A stretch of 64,000 bases of DNA, taken from NCBI RefSeq assembly GCF_034140825.1, contig NC_089037.1, forward strand, positions 2,825,501-2,889,500, written 5' to 3'. The notes under the pieces were generated by a model. It saw nothing but the letters and a program-made list of their open reading frames with translations. It ran no database searches and was not told the origin of the DNA. Positions within the stretch are counted from its first letter, which is position 1. Each line of letters starts with the position of its first letter. Source of the stretch: Oryza sativa Japonica Group. Lineage: Eukaryota > Streptophyta > Magnoliopsida > Poales > Poaceae. Both the position numbers and the translations under genes were made by a program. Positions 32,201-48,224 of this stretch are shown here, one piece after another.

Positions 32201-34911
32201 AACACATTATATGTTCAGTGTTGGGAAAGACCGCACTGTAAAGTACTGGGATGCTGATAAATTCGAGTTGTTGTTAACACTGGAAGGACACCATGCTGAA
32301 GTTTGGTGTCTTGCCATCAGCAGTCGTGGTGATTTTATTGTAACAGGTTCTCATGACCGCTCTATTCGGCGTTGGGATCGTACTGAAGAACAACTCTTCA
32401 TTGAGGTATGCAGTGATTGTATTGTTTTAATGGAATCCTGTTATTGAATGTTTGCTATCTTTGCTTAGATTTTTCTTAGCTCTGAAACCCACAAAAATAA
32501 ATGCAGGAAGAGCAAGAGAAAAGGTTGGAGGAAACTTTCGAGGCTGATTTAGATAGTGCTATGGACCACAAGTATGGGCAAAAAGATGGTGCTCCTGATG
32601 AGGGTTCTGTAGGTGTTCCTGGTAGGAAAACCAAAGAGACAGTAACTGCTGCTGATGCAATTATTGATGCACTTGACACTGCCGAGGAAGAAGTAAAACG
32701 CCTTGATCAGCACCAGGTATTAAAAAGTGAAACTAAAAACATAATGTGCAACCCTTGTTGCTATTCTGTTACTGCTGTTAAATGATGACTCACCAAGTGG
32801 AATATTTACTTCAGCTATACATTTATTATAATTTCAGGAAGGACAAAATAATGGGAATGGAACTACATTTCAACCCAATGTTATAATGCAAGGGCAGTCA
32901 CCATCGGATTATGTTTTGAATGTAGTTTCAAATGTTCGTCCAAATGACTTGGAACAGGCTCTCCTTGTAAGTTTTTCCCTTATCTTCCCTAATGGATGAC
33001 ATCATTCCTTTAGTTTTGTCCTGTATTTCTCACAGAACGGCTTTCAGGGAAAAGCCACCATCAATTATTTGTTGTTATAGTAAATTACTAGCCAATATTT
33101 GTAGTGTGGTGATCCATTTTATGCATTGAGTATCATCTAATGTCCACGTATTCCACCGATGCCCCACTGACATGTGGGCCCAGGGCCATCTGGCAACCTT
33201 GCTGTGAGTGGTATATTGTAGATTTTTTTTAGGGAAGATATGGATGAAACTCACTGATATAGGGCTTGTTTGGTTTAGTGCCATACCAAAACATTGGTAG
33301 TGCCAAAATCTAGGCATATGGCACTACCAATAATTTGGTAGGGTGGAGTTCTAAGTAATGTGTTTGGATTGATACCAATTAGAAGCCAAATTTTATGTTA
33401 TGGTGAAGAAAGTCCTAGAATTATACCAAATTAAGCATGTGCATTACCATCCATTTGGCTTCAAACCAAACCATCATATTTACTATTCAAACTACCAAAA
33501 AAATTGGCATGGCACATTTTGGCATCAATCCAAAGTGGCCCATGATTGCCCCTATTGCAAAGGAAACAAAATTCAACTGATAGGATGAATTCCAACTTCA
33601 ACAAGACTGCACACGTAAGAAAGGCTTTCTGGAACCATAAAGTGTCATGCCCTACTGGGGTAGTATAGAACACAATTCTTTGATTTTGTTCAATCTGGCC
33701 TTGTTGTTTTAGTACATAACCATATTGTCAAGCATATTGATTGTGTTCGTTAGCATATTTAAAAAACCACTAAACAGATTCATCCTTGTATATTAATCAT
33801 TCATCATTTGATTATATATTTATGTTTTCCCTGCAACAGTCATTGCCATTCTCAGATGCACTTAAGATCATGTCTTACTTAAAGGAGTGGTCTATGGTTC
33901 CTTTGAAGGTAAAATGCTAGTACTTCATTGCTCTCTATACTAGTTATGTCATAAATGTAATTTACCTGTCAACTTTCTCAGTTTCCAATCCTATGACTGC
34001 AATAGACATTCCATTCTAGTTCATTTTACTGCGAGTTTTCGAGTGTTGTTTGTCAGAAACCACTTTCTTTGTTCTCAGCTAGAATCGCACCATTCCTATC
34101 ACAAGCCATTTCATAACTAGCAGTCTAGCTGTCTCTCTTCAAGTTCAAAATTGTGAGTTTTTTTATGTGCATGAATACCCAGGACGTAAAAAAATGTGTA
34201 GTCCATAATGGCTAGGTTTACGCTGATTCATGGAAGTTGTTTAAGCTACTGTTTACATTAAAAAATTACAGAGATATTGGGTCATCACTGGTGGCTTCAT
34301 GGATTTTGTTGATTAATTCAGTTCCACACGTTTGTGTTACTCTATTTTATATTGACCTAATTGTTCCATACCCTCATCTGCACAAATCCTGATGTCTGTT
34401 GTACGCTGCAGGTTGAGCTTGTTTGTAGGGTTTGCCTAGTGCTGCTTCAAACACACCACAGCCAATTAACTACGACACCATCTGCAAGATCGATACTTAC
34501 AGAACTGAAAGGCATTCTTTACAGTAGAGTAAAGGTAACTTTTGGTTACTTTTGTTATCTCCCGTTATACCTTTCGCAGCAACCTGGTAATGTATTTATG
34601 TGATGTTCATCCTTTAGGAATGCAAGGATGCTATAGGTTTCAACCTTGCTGCAATGGATCATATAAAAGTAAGATTCCGCCTTTTCCATCAAAAACTCCT
34701 TTTCCATCAAAAACTCTTGCTACTAGTTCTTAACTTTGATGTGAAATCCCTCTTCTGCTAGGAATTGTTGGCCATGAGATCAGATGCTCCCTTCCGAGAT
34801 GCAAGAGCGAAGCTGATGGAGATCAGGCAGGAACAATCAAGACGATCGGATAGGTCAGATGGGGCTGAAAAAAGGAAAAAGAAAAAGCGAAGAACATCCG
34901 GTGAGAGCTGA
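29230..34911 (+). CDS. UTP12: WDR3/Utp12 WD40 protein of the small-subunit processome
   Basis: Twelve exons in phase: 29230-29475, 29578-29793, 29876-30967, 31376-31498, 31909-32090, 32174-32405, 32507-32716, 32838-32966, 33840-33908, 34412-34534, 34618-34668, 34762-34911, giving 940 residues, the usual length for WDR3/Dip2. WD repeats fill about residues 1-700 (GSIRLWDTETGSCEATLHGH, DKLIRVWDLDTQHCLQIVGG, GSHDRSIRRWDRTEEQ). An acidic linker (EEEVKRLDQHQ) precedes the C-terminal Utp12 domain (DYVLNVVSNVRPNDLEQALL onwards). The last residues are basic (EKRKKKKRRTSGES), a likely nucleolar signal. The protein belongs to UTP-B of the U3 snoRNP complex and is needed for 18S rRNA maturation. Intron 8 (32967-33839) holds a MITE. 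A telo-box lies just upstream. Confidence 0.95.
33262..33541. mobile_element. MITE in intron 8 of the WDR3/Utp12 gene
   Basis: GGGCTTGTTTGGTTTAGTGC at the left pairs loosely with the inverse of the right end (GGGCCACTTTGGATTGATGC). The inside repeats ACCAAA/TTTGGT and GGCACTACC words. About 280 bp; superfamily not assigned. Confidence 0.55.
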
Positions 34912-35095
34912 GCTTTGTGGGCGAGGCAAAGTAGTTTTTTTTTTGTCGTAGCATACAAACGATATATCGGCGTGCTCATATTGTGTCTACATGAGCACGA
35001 CAGAATTTTGGCATATCGAGTGTAAAATCAAAACGCGCGTTGCGCCAAATCTTTTAGATGTAATAGCAGAATGTGCATTTGCTCAATCCTACGTA

Positions 35096-35355
35096 CTCCC
35101 TCCGGGTTAATAATATTTATCGTTTTAGACAAGAACACGGTCTCCAAAAAATAACTTTGACCATTATTTTCTATTATAATATATATAAAAGTGTTAACAA
35201 ATATATGATTTTATTAAAATACTTTTTAAGACTAATCTATACATGTAATCACCATATTTGAAAGATAATGATTTTAAAAATGATTCATAATCAAAGATTT
35301 TAAAGTTGGACCTCACCCTTATCTAAAATGACAAGTATTATCGGTCCGGAGAGAG
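35096..35355. mobile_element. Stowaway-like MITE
   Basis: CTCCCTCCGGGTTAATAATA at the left and TATTATCGGTCCGGAGAGAG at the right form inverted ends, with TA duplications at 35094-35095 and 35356-35357. About 260 bp. It lies about 180 bp beyond the WDR3/Utp12 stop. Confidence 0.75.
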
Positions 35356-35359
35356 TATT

Positions 35360-36080
35360 AATTAGATGGCATCACCGTGTTATGCATGCTTTTCTGGTTC
35401 CGACAGTATTGATGGATGAAGTGGGAGTAAATGATGTTTCTTTACGTAGGAGGTAAAGAGGAGAGAATGCGAGAGAAGATTTGAGAATTTTTAGAATTCC
35501 AATGAATCTGTGATATTATTTAAGTACTTTTAGGGACAAATCTACGCATTACAAATAGTTTTGATCGGACTATTTGTATCCGTTTCATATATTTGTTGAA
35601 TATTTTCAAACAGTACAAAATGGTAATGTTATAGATGTGTGGTACGTTCAAAATATTTTCAATTTGGTCTCAACAATTCAAAAGCAATTAGTTGTCAACG
35701 CCGAAATTATCAATTATCAAGAAACGGAGTAATCTCTTATGTCAACTTATGTCTGCCCTCTGACCTTTGTTTTTTTTTGTCGGTTGGTGTCTCGCCGACC
35801 AAATGAAGCCTCGGATTAACACTATAAAAACAAACTTCAACAAGTTCCAGCCTTGCAGGAGCATCTATAAACCTCACAAACATACAACGCAAATCTATCC
35901 ATGCTCCAATCGATGAATACAACCCGCAACCATGCTCATCCACGACACATCCATACAGAAACATGCAATTCGGTTCAGTACCTCTCAAAATATTAACTTA
36001 AAAATAGTACACTGTTTCCCCGTATGTTACATATGATAAAGTTTACCAAAGCGAAATAGACATACTGAACAAAAGCACGG
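35360..36080. other. Spacer between convergent genes
   Basis: The WDR3/Utp12 and CDC48 genes are tail to tail here. AT-rich, with no coding signal; 3'UTR of CDC48 expected from about 36106 downwards. Confidence 0.4.
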
Positions 36081-36106
36081 AGGTTAAATATAAATAGCAC
36101 AGCGAT

Positions 36107-40011
<3,905 letters not shown>

Positions 40012-40019
40012 GGGAGTCG

Positions 40020-40873
40020 GCGGATTCGCGGATTCGGGGGGGCCTCGAGCGCAGAGGCGCTAGGTTTTGGGTTGTTGGGTGTCTCTTCTCTTCTCTTGGC
40101 GGAGATATTCCGGGGGGAGAAGTGATTGTGGGGGAAGACGAGGGGATTAGTCTACCTTAAATAGCTCCTTTCTTGCCGAAGGGGTTTGGGATTCGACCTC
40201 CTACCGTCCTACGGGTTGGGCTCGGTTCGGGAGTCCCCGGAGGTCCATGACATGTGGGTCCCACGAGGCCCGTGGCCCACGCGACATAGAGTTCGGATGA
40301 GGTGGGTCCCGGAAGATGGAGGGGGCCCCGTGCCGAGTTGAGAGAGTGTGGGCCCGACATGTCAGTGTATCAGGTAGTTGTTGTTCACTTGTGCCTGCTC
40401 GTGCAGGAATAGGAGCATGTGTTCGGCTCGGAAGAGAAGTTTCGCATCTTTTGCTGCCTTCGATTGTAAGGAAAGTGTCCCGTGTTCGTATGCGATCGTG
40501 GCATTAATTCATTATACTGCACAAATTGTAGAGCGTAAAAGGCAAAAGTTTCTGTCTGTTTGAGGTTAGCCATCTGCAATTGTACACGGAGTACTTGTTT
40601 AGATGAAACTTCGGTGTGGTGGGTGTACACAGGCACAGCAACTAAGCAACTTTTTTTAGTACCGATATTAGATTGTTTTAGTAAACTAAGATGTTACACG
40701 ACGGCACTATTAACATATACAATACGATACGATTGAACACAATGGGATAAACTGTACAGTATCCTTTGTTTTCCAAACAATCGACCATACAGCAGTTTTT
40801 GCCCTGACAGACATGTTACATGCACATTACCAGCTTGTATGTGTTCCACTTCAACAAACACCGAAGCTAATTA
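40020..40873. promoter_or_regulatory. CDC48 upstream region
   Basis: GC-rich 5'UTR/proximal promoter (40020-40370) with several TGGGCC-type words (for example GTGGGCCCG near 40347), which are common in promoters of constitutively expressed and dividing-cell genes. Further out it runs into the 3' end of the Rab gene. No TATA box was evident. Confidence 0.4.
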
Positions 40874-43488
40874 TCAAGACGCCGTTGGCCTGGGCAACCT
40901 CTTCGCAATTTCCTGTACAAGGAACATGATCAAGTTATGAGGACGACGTTCACAAAGTTTCTTTTCCCAGCTATGTAGTGTAGCAAAAGATTTAAACATA
41001 AGAGGATAAAAACATCAATAGGAAAAGAACATGAAGGTGACAGTGCATGTGGACAATGTCCAGGAACCTGACTGATGAAAATGCAACGAAGTGTTTATCC
41101 GTAGGGCGTAGGCTGTGTAGAGTTGAACTTTGTTGTTAAAATGCCCACATTAGGCTGTCCCTATCTGTGGTGATCCTTAGGCGAGATCAGAGAAAATCAC
41201 TGATTCTTGTGCTGAGATTGTTTATCCACACATATATGTGCTAGTGACTTAGTGAGAGTTTAATATGAGGTTAGAGCTGTTCTTCCATACCCCAAACCTC
41301 TTCTAACTAACTCAGGAATCTTTCTGTTTTTAATTAATAATGCAAAAACGGTGACCTGTTAATGGAAAAATATCATACCATAACGAGTTAGTATGATGAT
41401 GACCATTGATGGCCTAACGCAGTAGCTGTCCATTCAATGCTTACACGTAAGGGGGTGGGTGAAACAGTTAGGATTTCCATGAATTTGAAGCTTTGGTGTT
41501 TTTGTTCAGCTTGATTAATTTGAAATAAAATAGCATGTTCTCTTGTTAGCTATCCTGCTTCTTGGACATCGTGAAAGCAAATAGCTTCATATGCTAGGGG
41601 GCATACCTCAAATACTTGGTTTATATTATCAGCTGTCTTTGCTGATGTCTCGATGAAAACCATATTATTCTTCTCTGCATACTCTTGTGCTTCCTTCAGA
41701 ATGTGCACCATATCGTCAAAACAATTTTGCAGCATATTGTGATACTATGTTTACTACAACTTCACACAAGATCTGACCTGAGAAGATACATGTCGATTTT
41801 CATGTAGATCAGCTTTATTACCAACCAAAACCATGATAATATCAGGACTACCATGTTTTTGAAGTTCCTGCAATATAAGAAAAAACAATCTGAAAGTGCT
41901 TCATACCTGAAAAAAGAAGTGGAAACATAACATACTTCACAATAGTCGACATGGTACAATCTCACTGAATCAATTGATATTGATGAAATAAATCTAGAAG
42001 GTGCATTTTAAGATTAAATGCAAGTGTTCATATTATATACACTTCTCACGCTAGTCAGGGTAATCTTTGAGCATAAGCTTCAACACATTTATAATATTTT
42101 AGCAGCAATCTTACAGTATGATATAAAATTTTACTAGAACAGTTTCGGGCAAAAAATACAAACTCATAGTAAAAGATAGAAAGAGTAATCAATCAACCAG
42201 ACATCAGAAAAGCAGATAATTTGGCGATAGCATACCTTCACCCAGTATTGTGCTTTGCTAAATGATTCTGGACTAGTTATGTCGTAGACAACAACTGCAG
42301 CAGCAGCTCCTCTGTAGTAAAGAGGTGCCAAGGCAGCATACCTAAAATTGGCTGGTACCAATGAGTTCTTGATTGAGAAAAACCATATGCATGTGTGGCA
42401 CGTAAGATGGATCAATTGTAAAAATCAGTAACACATACTACTAGAACTTTCTCACAAAACCAATGCTTCTAATGCACCAACAGCATGCCATTATCCCAAG
42501 ATTGGAAGAAGCTAAAACCATAGTGCTGTATGTGTACCTCTCTTGTCCAGCGGTATCCCATATTTCAAATTTCACTATTGTTGAGTCCTCCAAAGCCAAT
42601 GTTTGTGATAAAAATGATGCACCGACAGTTACCTGAAATTATTTGAGGAAATAAGTTTAAAACAATCGAACTTCTGAAAGTAAGAATCATGCATCTAAGG
42701 TGAAGAATAACATTATCAACTGAAACTAAGAGACTCAAAACAGTAATCACCTTGGAAGTGGGATCAAACTGACCACGAACAAAGCGAAGAACAATGCAAC
42801 TTTTCCCTACACCAGAGTCACCAAGCAATACCAACTACAACATCAAAAGGATGGACACGTTAAAGAAAGCTGCTAGTAACATGATATAGAGGCATTATTG
42901 TAGTAATAAAGGGCAAAATGTGCAGTAAACCTTAGCACGCAAGTCCTTTGAATCAGTAGCGGAGTTATCGTTGCTAATATTGTTCAACCCTCCAGTGCTT
43001 CGAGCTGGATGACAAAACAGTGCTATGTGTTAACAAATGGCGGAAAATGGCTAATTCTTCTACTCCAGCTACAAACTTTCCCCAGCCCCCACTCACATAC
43101 ATCCACACACGATCCTCCCATTCATAGAGATCGTGCAGACACCCTGCTCTAACCTCCAATTAACCCACAAATTGACTTAAATTCACTAAATCACAGTTCA
43201 AAACCGTCCAGATTGCGCGAATTTTCGCCCCGATCAACGCTGTGACCGAAAACATTTATCCCCAATCAGCTTTCAGCATAAAAAAGCTGGTCCCTCCCTC
43301 CCATTTTCCAAAGCAGCAAGCCACGAATCGAACCCAATTTGAAAACCCCCACGGCAACACCTGCTTACCTAACACTCGGTACCAACAATATCCGCAGCCG
43401 AAACATAGCCAACGAGGAAATCTAATCTAAAAAAGGGGGATGGAAACGTGTGAGAGAGAGAACCTGGCACGGAGGAGGAGCAACCCAT
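40874..43488 (-). CDS. RABF1: ARA6/RABF1-type plant-specific Rab5 GTPase
   Basis: Eight exons in phase: 43488-43464, 43004-42931, 42834-42751, 42632-42538, 42341-42236, 41867-41778, 41693-41607, 40912-40874, giving 199 residues. G-box motifs: GDSGVGKS at 38-45, WDTAGQE at 86-92, VGNKADLH and ETSAK; no GTP-binding residue is missing. The N-terminus MGCSSS is an N-myristoylation plus palmitoylation signal, and the C-terminus (PRPTAS) lacks prenylation cysteines. That swap of membrane anchor defines ARA6/RABF1 rather than conventional Rab5 (RABF2). ARA6 acts on multivesicular endosomes and in endosome-to-plasma-membrane fusion. The last exon codes for only 12 residues and lies 695 bp beyond the previous one, but its phase and the family's known ending support it. 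Confidence 0.95.
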
Positions 43489-43587
43489 CGCCGGCGATGC
43501 TAGCCGGCGTCGAGGTGAGGCAGAGGGACGCGGAGGCGGCGGTGGTCGGTGGCCGGAGGTGAGGCGGGCAGATCGATTGCCGCGTCG

Positions 43588-43589
<2 letters not shown>

Positions 43590-43636
<47 letters not shown>
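43590..43636. repeat. (TC)n microsatellite
   Basis: About 23 TC units, roughly 100 bp upstream of the Rab ATG, i.e. (GA)n in the transcript 5'UTR or core promoter. GA runs at this place are common in plant genes and can bind BBR/BPC factors. Confidence 0.9.
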
Positions 43637-43638
<2 letters not shown>

Positions 43639-44217
43639 CTACTCGAGTCTGTTGATCCGCGCGATTGTGTTGGTTTGGTCGGTGAAGCCGAAGAGGGGGG
43701 AGGAGGTCGTTGCCGCTGGCTAGTGGGCCCCACTGGTGGGTCAGGGTGTCAGTGTCACACGGCGGAGATGCGATTTTATCCACAGAATTTTAGTGGGCTT
43801 AGGCTGAATTTATTTGTGGGGCCTTTTTGCATTTGGGCTCATGTAGGCCTATCACTCCTGTCAAATCCCCCTTTGGAATTTCCGGCCGGTTTTGGATTTT
43901 AGGACGAGTTTCACGAACTGTCAAGTCATAGAGCTTTGCTTAGAAGTTTGCAGGGGACAATGGTGTGTTATTGTCCGAATTTCTGGGAATTCATCCGTTG
44001 AGATTTCAGCCACAAAAAAATGTGAACTGAAAATTATTTTGTTCGAGTATATGACAATATCTATGACACTTGCAAGACACAAGTTCTCTGCTCCTACTTT
44101 GGAACTTCAGTGACGGAGCTGCAGACAAAGCACAATTGTTGTATATTAAGAGAGAAATGACGTGATACTATTTCGGAAATGGAATGGGCCGGTTTGATAA
44201 CATAGGCCAAAAAATAA

Positions 44218-44402
44218 GGTCTGTTCAGATCGTAGCAAATAAACCTTACCAAATTTTGGCAATACCGAAGATGTCGATATTATCAAAATTTTGACTGGAA
44301 TTCATATGTATTTATTAAATTTGGCAACAAATTAGATGTAGATATTTTTTTACAACTTTTAAAAAAATGGTATGTTTGAAAATGGCATCAATCTGAACAG
44401 CC
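44218..44402. mobile_element. MITE, family as at 1832 (first duplicated copy)
   Basis: GGTCTGTTCAGATCGTAGC at the left and ATCAATCTGAACAGCC at the right; 185 bp. Confidence 0.7.
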
Positions 44403-44697
44403 TCTATATATTCTGTTTCATTTTTCCTAACTGAATTGTGAAGCCGCTGCGAGTTTTACATTTTTTGCAGCACTGAGAAAATGTGAACTGAAAATTATTT
44501 TGTTTGAATATATGACAATATCTATGACACTTGCAAGACACAAGTTATCTGCACCTAGCCTCCTACTTTGGAACTTCAGTGACAGGGAGGTGACGGAGCT
44601 GCAGAAAAAGCACAATTGTTGTATATTAAGAGAGAAATGACGTGATACTACTTCGGAAATGGAATGGGCCGGTTTGATAACATGGGCCAAAAAATAA

Positions 44698-44887
44698 GAT
44701 CTGTTTAGATTGTAGCCAAATAAATCTTACTAATTTTTGGCAATACCGAATATGTCAATATTGTCAAAATTTTGGCTGGAATTCATATGTATTTATCAAA
44801 TTTGAAAACAAACTAGATGTAGACATTTTTTTGCAACTTTAACAAAAAAAAATAGAATGTTTGAAAATAGTATCAATCTGAACAGCC
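44698..44887. mobile_element. MITE, family as at 1832 (second duplicated copy)
   Basis: GATCTGTTTAGATTGTAGCC at the left and ATCAATCTGAACAGCC at the right; 190 bp. Confidence 0.7.
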
Positions 44888-44964
44888 CCTATATATCCGG
44901 TTTCATTTTTCCTAACTGAATTGTGAAGCCGCTGCGAGTTTTACAACTTTTTCAGCACTGTAAA

Positions 44965-46130
44965 GTGCAAGGTCTAGCTAGTTAATTTGCGAAACTTCAA
45001 GTAAACTATGGTGAAACTTCGATGCTTCCCTCGACACTTTTGCCAGAAATTTGGATGGACGCATTTCGTCTCCTCATGTCTGGATCAAAGCATGCGACAT
45101 CGCGTGCAACAACACATGTGCGTAAAGCGTCTGTGGTGACCTACAATTCTACAAAGTTGGATCGCAAAGAACACTCATCAGGCAGTAGTGTGCTCTGCTC
45201 GTGCAAGAATGTTTTTCTTCCACTTTCACTTTCTCCACCAAATCCTCTCCTGCATGTATGCAGCAAACCTGATACAAGTGATGATATGTCTGAAGAAATA
45301 GAGGAACGAAAGTGATGTGTCAAGGGGGGCCATGCAATGCGATCCACTTTGTTCTTTAACTTTAGCTTAAAGGACTTCTTTTTTGTTTGGCTTTCAACCC
45401 TTTCATCATGGTAGAAGAAGGGACAATAAAAAAGTAAGGTCAAGCTAGGGATATATTTTATTTGTGGTATTTTATTCAATCCTGGATTTTGGTGGTTCTG
45501 AATCCAAAACTAAGGTCAATCTTAGAAGATAGTAGTATTTTTAATTGGAATACAAGCATAGTGGAAATCTAGAAAAGAAAAATTATATATTGCATGGTTG
45601 AGGTATCGCAGTAAACAGTTAACACTATTGTGAGGTTTCTTCAGATCATAGGAAGGTAAACAGTACGTCATGATCAGCTGACATTTTGTGTTAGTACGGG
45701 TGCCTCTGTTTTTTTCCCTTCTTATCTCTATCGCCCAAATTGTTGCTTGCAAAGTCTAGATCACGCCAAATAAAACTGTCTGTAACTCTGTACGCTGGTT
45801 TGGAGCTTATTGTTAGTCAAGATCATTGTGTGGTACTAATTGAAACTTTGATCTCTTCGTTGTGATGCATGATGCTGAACTCAATGGTGTTAGTTAATGC
45901 GTCGAATCATCTTCTGTGATTTATCTAGCGAATTCAAGGAAGTACAGTTGAGACTTCAGGACCAAGGCCTCTAACCACCGGTTTCTGACTGTGTGCAATT
46001 TGATTACAGATTTCAATAATTTCATACAAGTAGCCCCCATAAAACAAAGAAAGAACTGCATGAATTGACTCTTTTGTAATCAGCAAAGTTAACAATAATA
46101 ACAATTAACAAACGAAGCCATACAGCTGGC
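44965..46130. other. Gene-poor stretch
   Basis: No frame with recognisable domains; the 45022-45315 forward frame shows nothing familiar. Confidence 0.4.
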
Positions 46131-46134
46131 ATAA

Positions 46135-46280
46135 GTCTGTGTTTAGTTCCACGCTAAAATTGGAAATTTAAAGAAATTGGAATGATGTGACGGAAAAATT
46201 GAAAGTTTGTGTGTGTAACAAAGTTCGATACGACGGAAAAGTTGAAAGTTTGAAGAAAAATGTTGGAATCTAAACAGGCC
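46135..46280. mobile_element. Small Tourist-like MITE
   Basis: GTCTGTGTTTAGTTCCA and the inverse of GGCCTGTTTAGATTCCA bound 146 bp, with TAA on both sides (46132-46134, 46281-46283). The motif GAAAAGTTGAAAGTTTG is shared with the copies at 48079 and 60184. Confidence 0.75.
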
Positions 46281-46339
46281 TAAGAATGATGACGATCTTG
46301 CAGTTGGTAGCAGGAAAATAATGTGCTGCAATACTAGAT

Positions 46340-47085
46340 CAGATCAGTAACCAGTTGATTGTTGGCCTTGCAAGTTAGTACTGACACTTACCTGCAGGCC
46401 ACCCACATTCAGATTCAGTTGGTCACTTGAGCCAAAAGTTTGTGATCTGGCCACTCTCACGGTCTCACCAGACCTGAAGCTGCCAGGATGAGTGAAAGAA
46501 TGGAAGAAATGGTCCAGGATCATGGTTGGCAGCCACTCATCCAGCATATGCAGGTATGTGGCACACACAGAAGCTACCTGCCATCAGGGAAATGGCTGTC
46601 AGAAAGTGGACAAGTTTGGAGTGCCAAATCTGGGATTAAAGAAGGCCCAAACATGTGATTAAAGGGTGAAATGAGCAAGGCCCACTGCCCTTACCAAAGT
46701 CTGAAACTGTCTTTGTTTCTTTCCTTCTTGTTTTTTGATAGATTCCCTAGTGAAAAGTGATCCCCTGTTCTTTTTATTGCGGGTAAATAAAAAATGGAAA
46801 CATAAAGAAGAAAGAAGAAAGTCAAAAGGAAATTTGAGCTAAAGAAGAAAAAGGTTTTAAAGGGCAGTGCAAAGATTGCCTTTCAATTTAGGCGGGAGTT
46901 TACATGGATCATGTCTAGTTGCAATCCAATTCAGACAGAACCTGAATTCAGTTGCAGTGACATTTCCATGAAAGTTTCTCAAAAAAAAAAAAAAAAAAAA
47001 AACATGGGAGCATTGAACTATACTTAACTTCACTGCATTGCGCAAACGTAGCAGACAGTTAAATTTACAAGACATTGGCCGTCTT
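46340..47085. other. Gene-poor stretch with a poly(A) run
   Basis: Contains an A run of about 22 at 46981-47002. The minus-strand frame at 46344-46568 shows no recognisable domain. Confidence 0.35.
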
Positions 47086-47089
47086 TTAG

Positions 47090-47395
47090 ATTCCAACTTT
47101 TTTTTTTCAAACTTCAAATGTTTTGACACATATACAGAGCATCAAATATGGACGAAAAAAGAACAATTGCACAGTCCGACTGTAAATTGCGAGACAAATC
47201 TTTTGAGACTAATTACACCATGATTTGACAATGTGATGCTACAGTAAACATTTACTAATAACAGATTAATTAGACTTAATAAATTCGTCTCGCAGTTTAC
47301 AGGCAAAAGCTGTAATTTGTTTTGTTATTAGTCTACATTTAATACTTTAAATGTATATCCGTATACTAAAAAAATTTGGCACACGAACTAAACAC
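47090..47395. mobile_element. Decayed relative of the Tourist-like MITE at 26331
   Basis: Shared words in the same order: GACACATATACAGAGCAT, GAGACAAATCTTTTGAG, GATGCTACAGTAAACAT, CAGATTAATTAG, TCGTCTCGCAGTTTACAGG, ending in GAACTAAACACAACC. The left terminus is not clear. Confidence 0.65.
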
Positions 47396-47693
47396 AACCA
47401 AAGTGTTGTGATTTATGACGGTCTGCAAGTACTATTCAAATAAGAATATAAGATCACCGGTGACCGGTCGGTTGGTTGTTTCTTTCAAAATTTTGATTTC
47501 CTTGAAAATTAGCACGGTTGCCAGCTCGATTCAGGTCAATTTGTCCAAAGATCCGACTAGGACAAGCTGACCAAACCAACAGTATTCATGATATTGTTTG
47601 AATATTAATGTGTTTCTCATCCAATGAGGCTGGAACAGAGAACAGAACGACCCAATGACATGGCGATGTTATCCTCACAGCCAGTGATACATA

Positions 47694-47928
47694 CTCCCTC
47701 CATCCCAAAATGTTTGACGCCGTTGACTTTTTTAAAAATATCTGACCGTTCGTCTTATTTAAAAAATTTAAGTAATTATTAATTCTTTTCCTATCATTTA
47801 ATTTATTGTTAAATATACTTTTATGTATACATATAGTTTTACACATTTTACAAAAGTTTTTTGATAAAACGAACGGTCAAACATGTTTAAAAAAGTCAAC
47901 GGCGTCAAATATTTAGGAAATGAGGGAG
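47694..47928. mobile_element. Stowaway-like MITE
   Basis: CTCCCTCCATCCCAAAATGT at the left, with TTTAGGAAATGAGGGAG at the right, and TA duplications at 47692-47693 and 47929-47930. The sub-terminal arms (TTTGACGCCGTTGACTTTTT and AAAAAGTCAACGGCGTCAAA) can form a long hairpin. Confidence 0.88.
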
Positions 47929-48078
47929 TATATTATTTTTAACATTTCCCTAAAATATAAAAGCACCATATTGCTGCCATATTATGATATTATCGAATAA
48001 TGTAACATGAATGTAGATAAAATTAAAAAAAAATAAGTCTAGTGCACAACGACCGGCATTGCAATCCGGTCAGACCAA

Positions 48079-48219
48079 GGCTGTGTTTAGTTGGATCCAA
48101 AGTTTATATTTTGGTTGAAATTAGAGATGATGTCACTGAAAAGTTGTGTGTGTGTGACAGGTTGATGTGATGGAAAAGGACTGAAGTTTGGATTCAAACT
48201 TTAGATCTAAACACAACCC
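48079..48219. mobile_element. Small MITE, family as at 46135
   Basis: GGCTGTGTTTAGTTGGATCC at the left and the inverse of GGGTTGTGTTTAGATC at the right; about 141 bp. Target duplication unclear. Confidence 0.6.
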
Positions 48220-48224
48220 AATTC

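Larger units (their letters stand above)
44018..44963. repeat. Tandem duplication of a ~0.46-kb unit
   Basis: Copy 1 about 44018-44478, copy 2 about 44479-44963. Both read AATGTGAACTGAAAATTATT, AATATCTATGACACTTGCAA, AGAAATGACGTGATACTA, GGAATGGGCCGGTTTGATAA and end with CTAACTGAATTGTGAAGCCG. Small indels (for example ACCTAGCC and CAGGGAGGTGA only in copy 2) and scattered substitutions separate them. Each carries one MITE of the 1832 family, so the duplication followed the MITE insertion. Confidence 0.9.

Noticed and set aside
46344-46568. 74-codon minus-strand frame
   Set aside because: Isolated, no domain and no coding composition.
46981-47002. A22 run as the tail of a retroposed gene or SINE
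   Set aside because: No target duplication and no recognisable upstream body were found.
47694-47928. Hairpin as a microRNA precursor
   Set aside because: The long inverted arms are explained by a Stowaway MITE with TA duplications.
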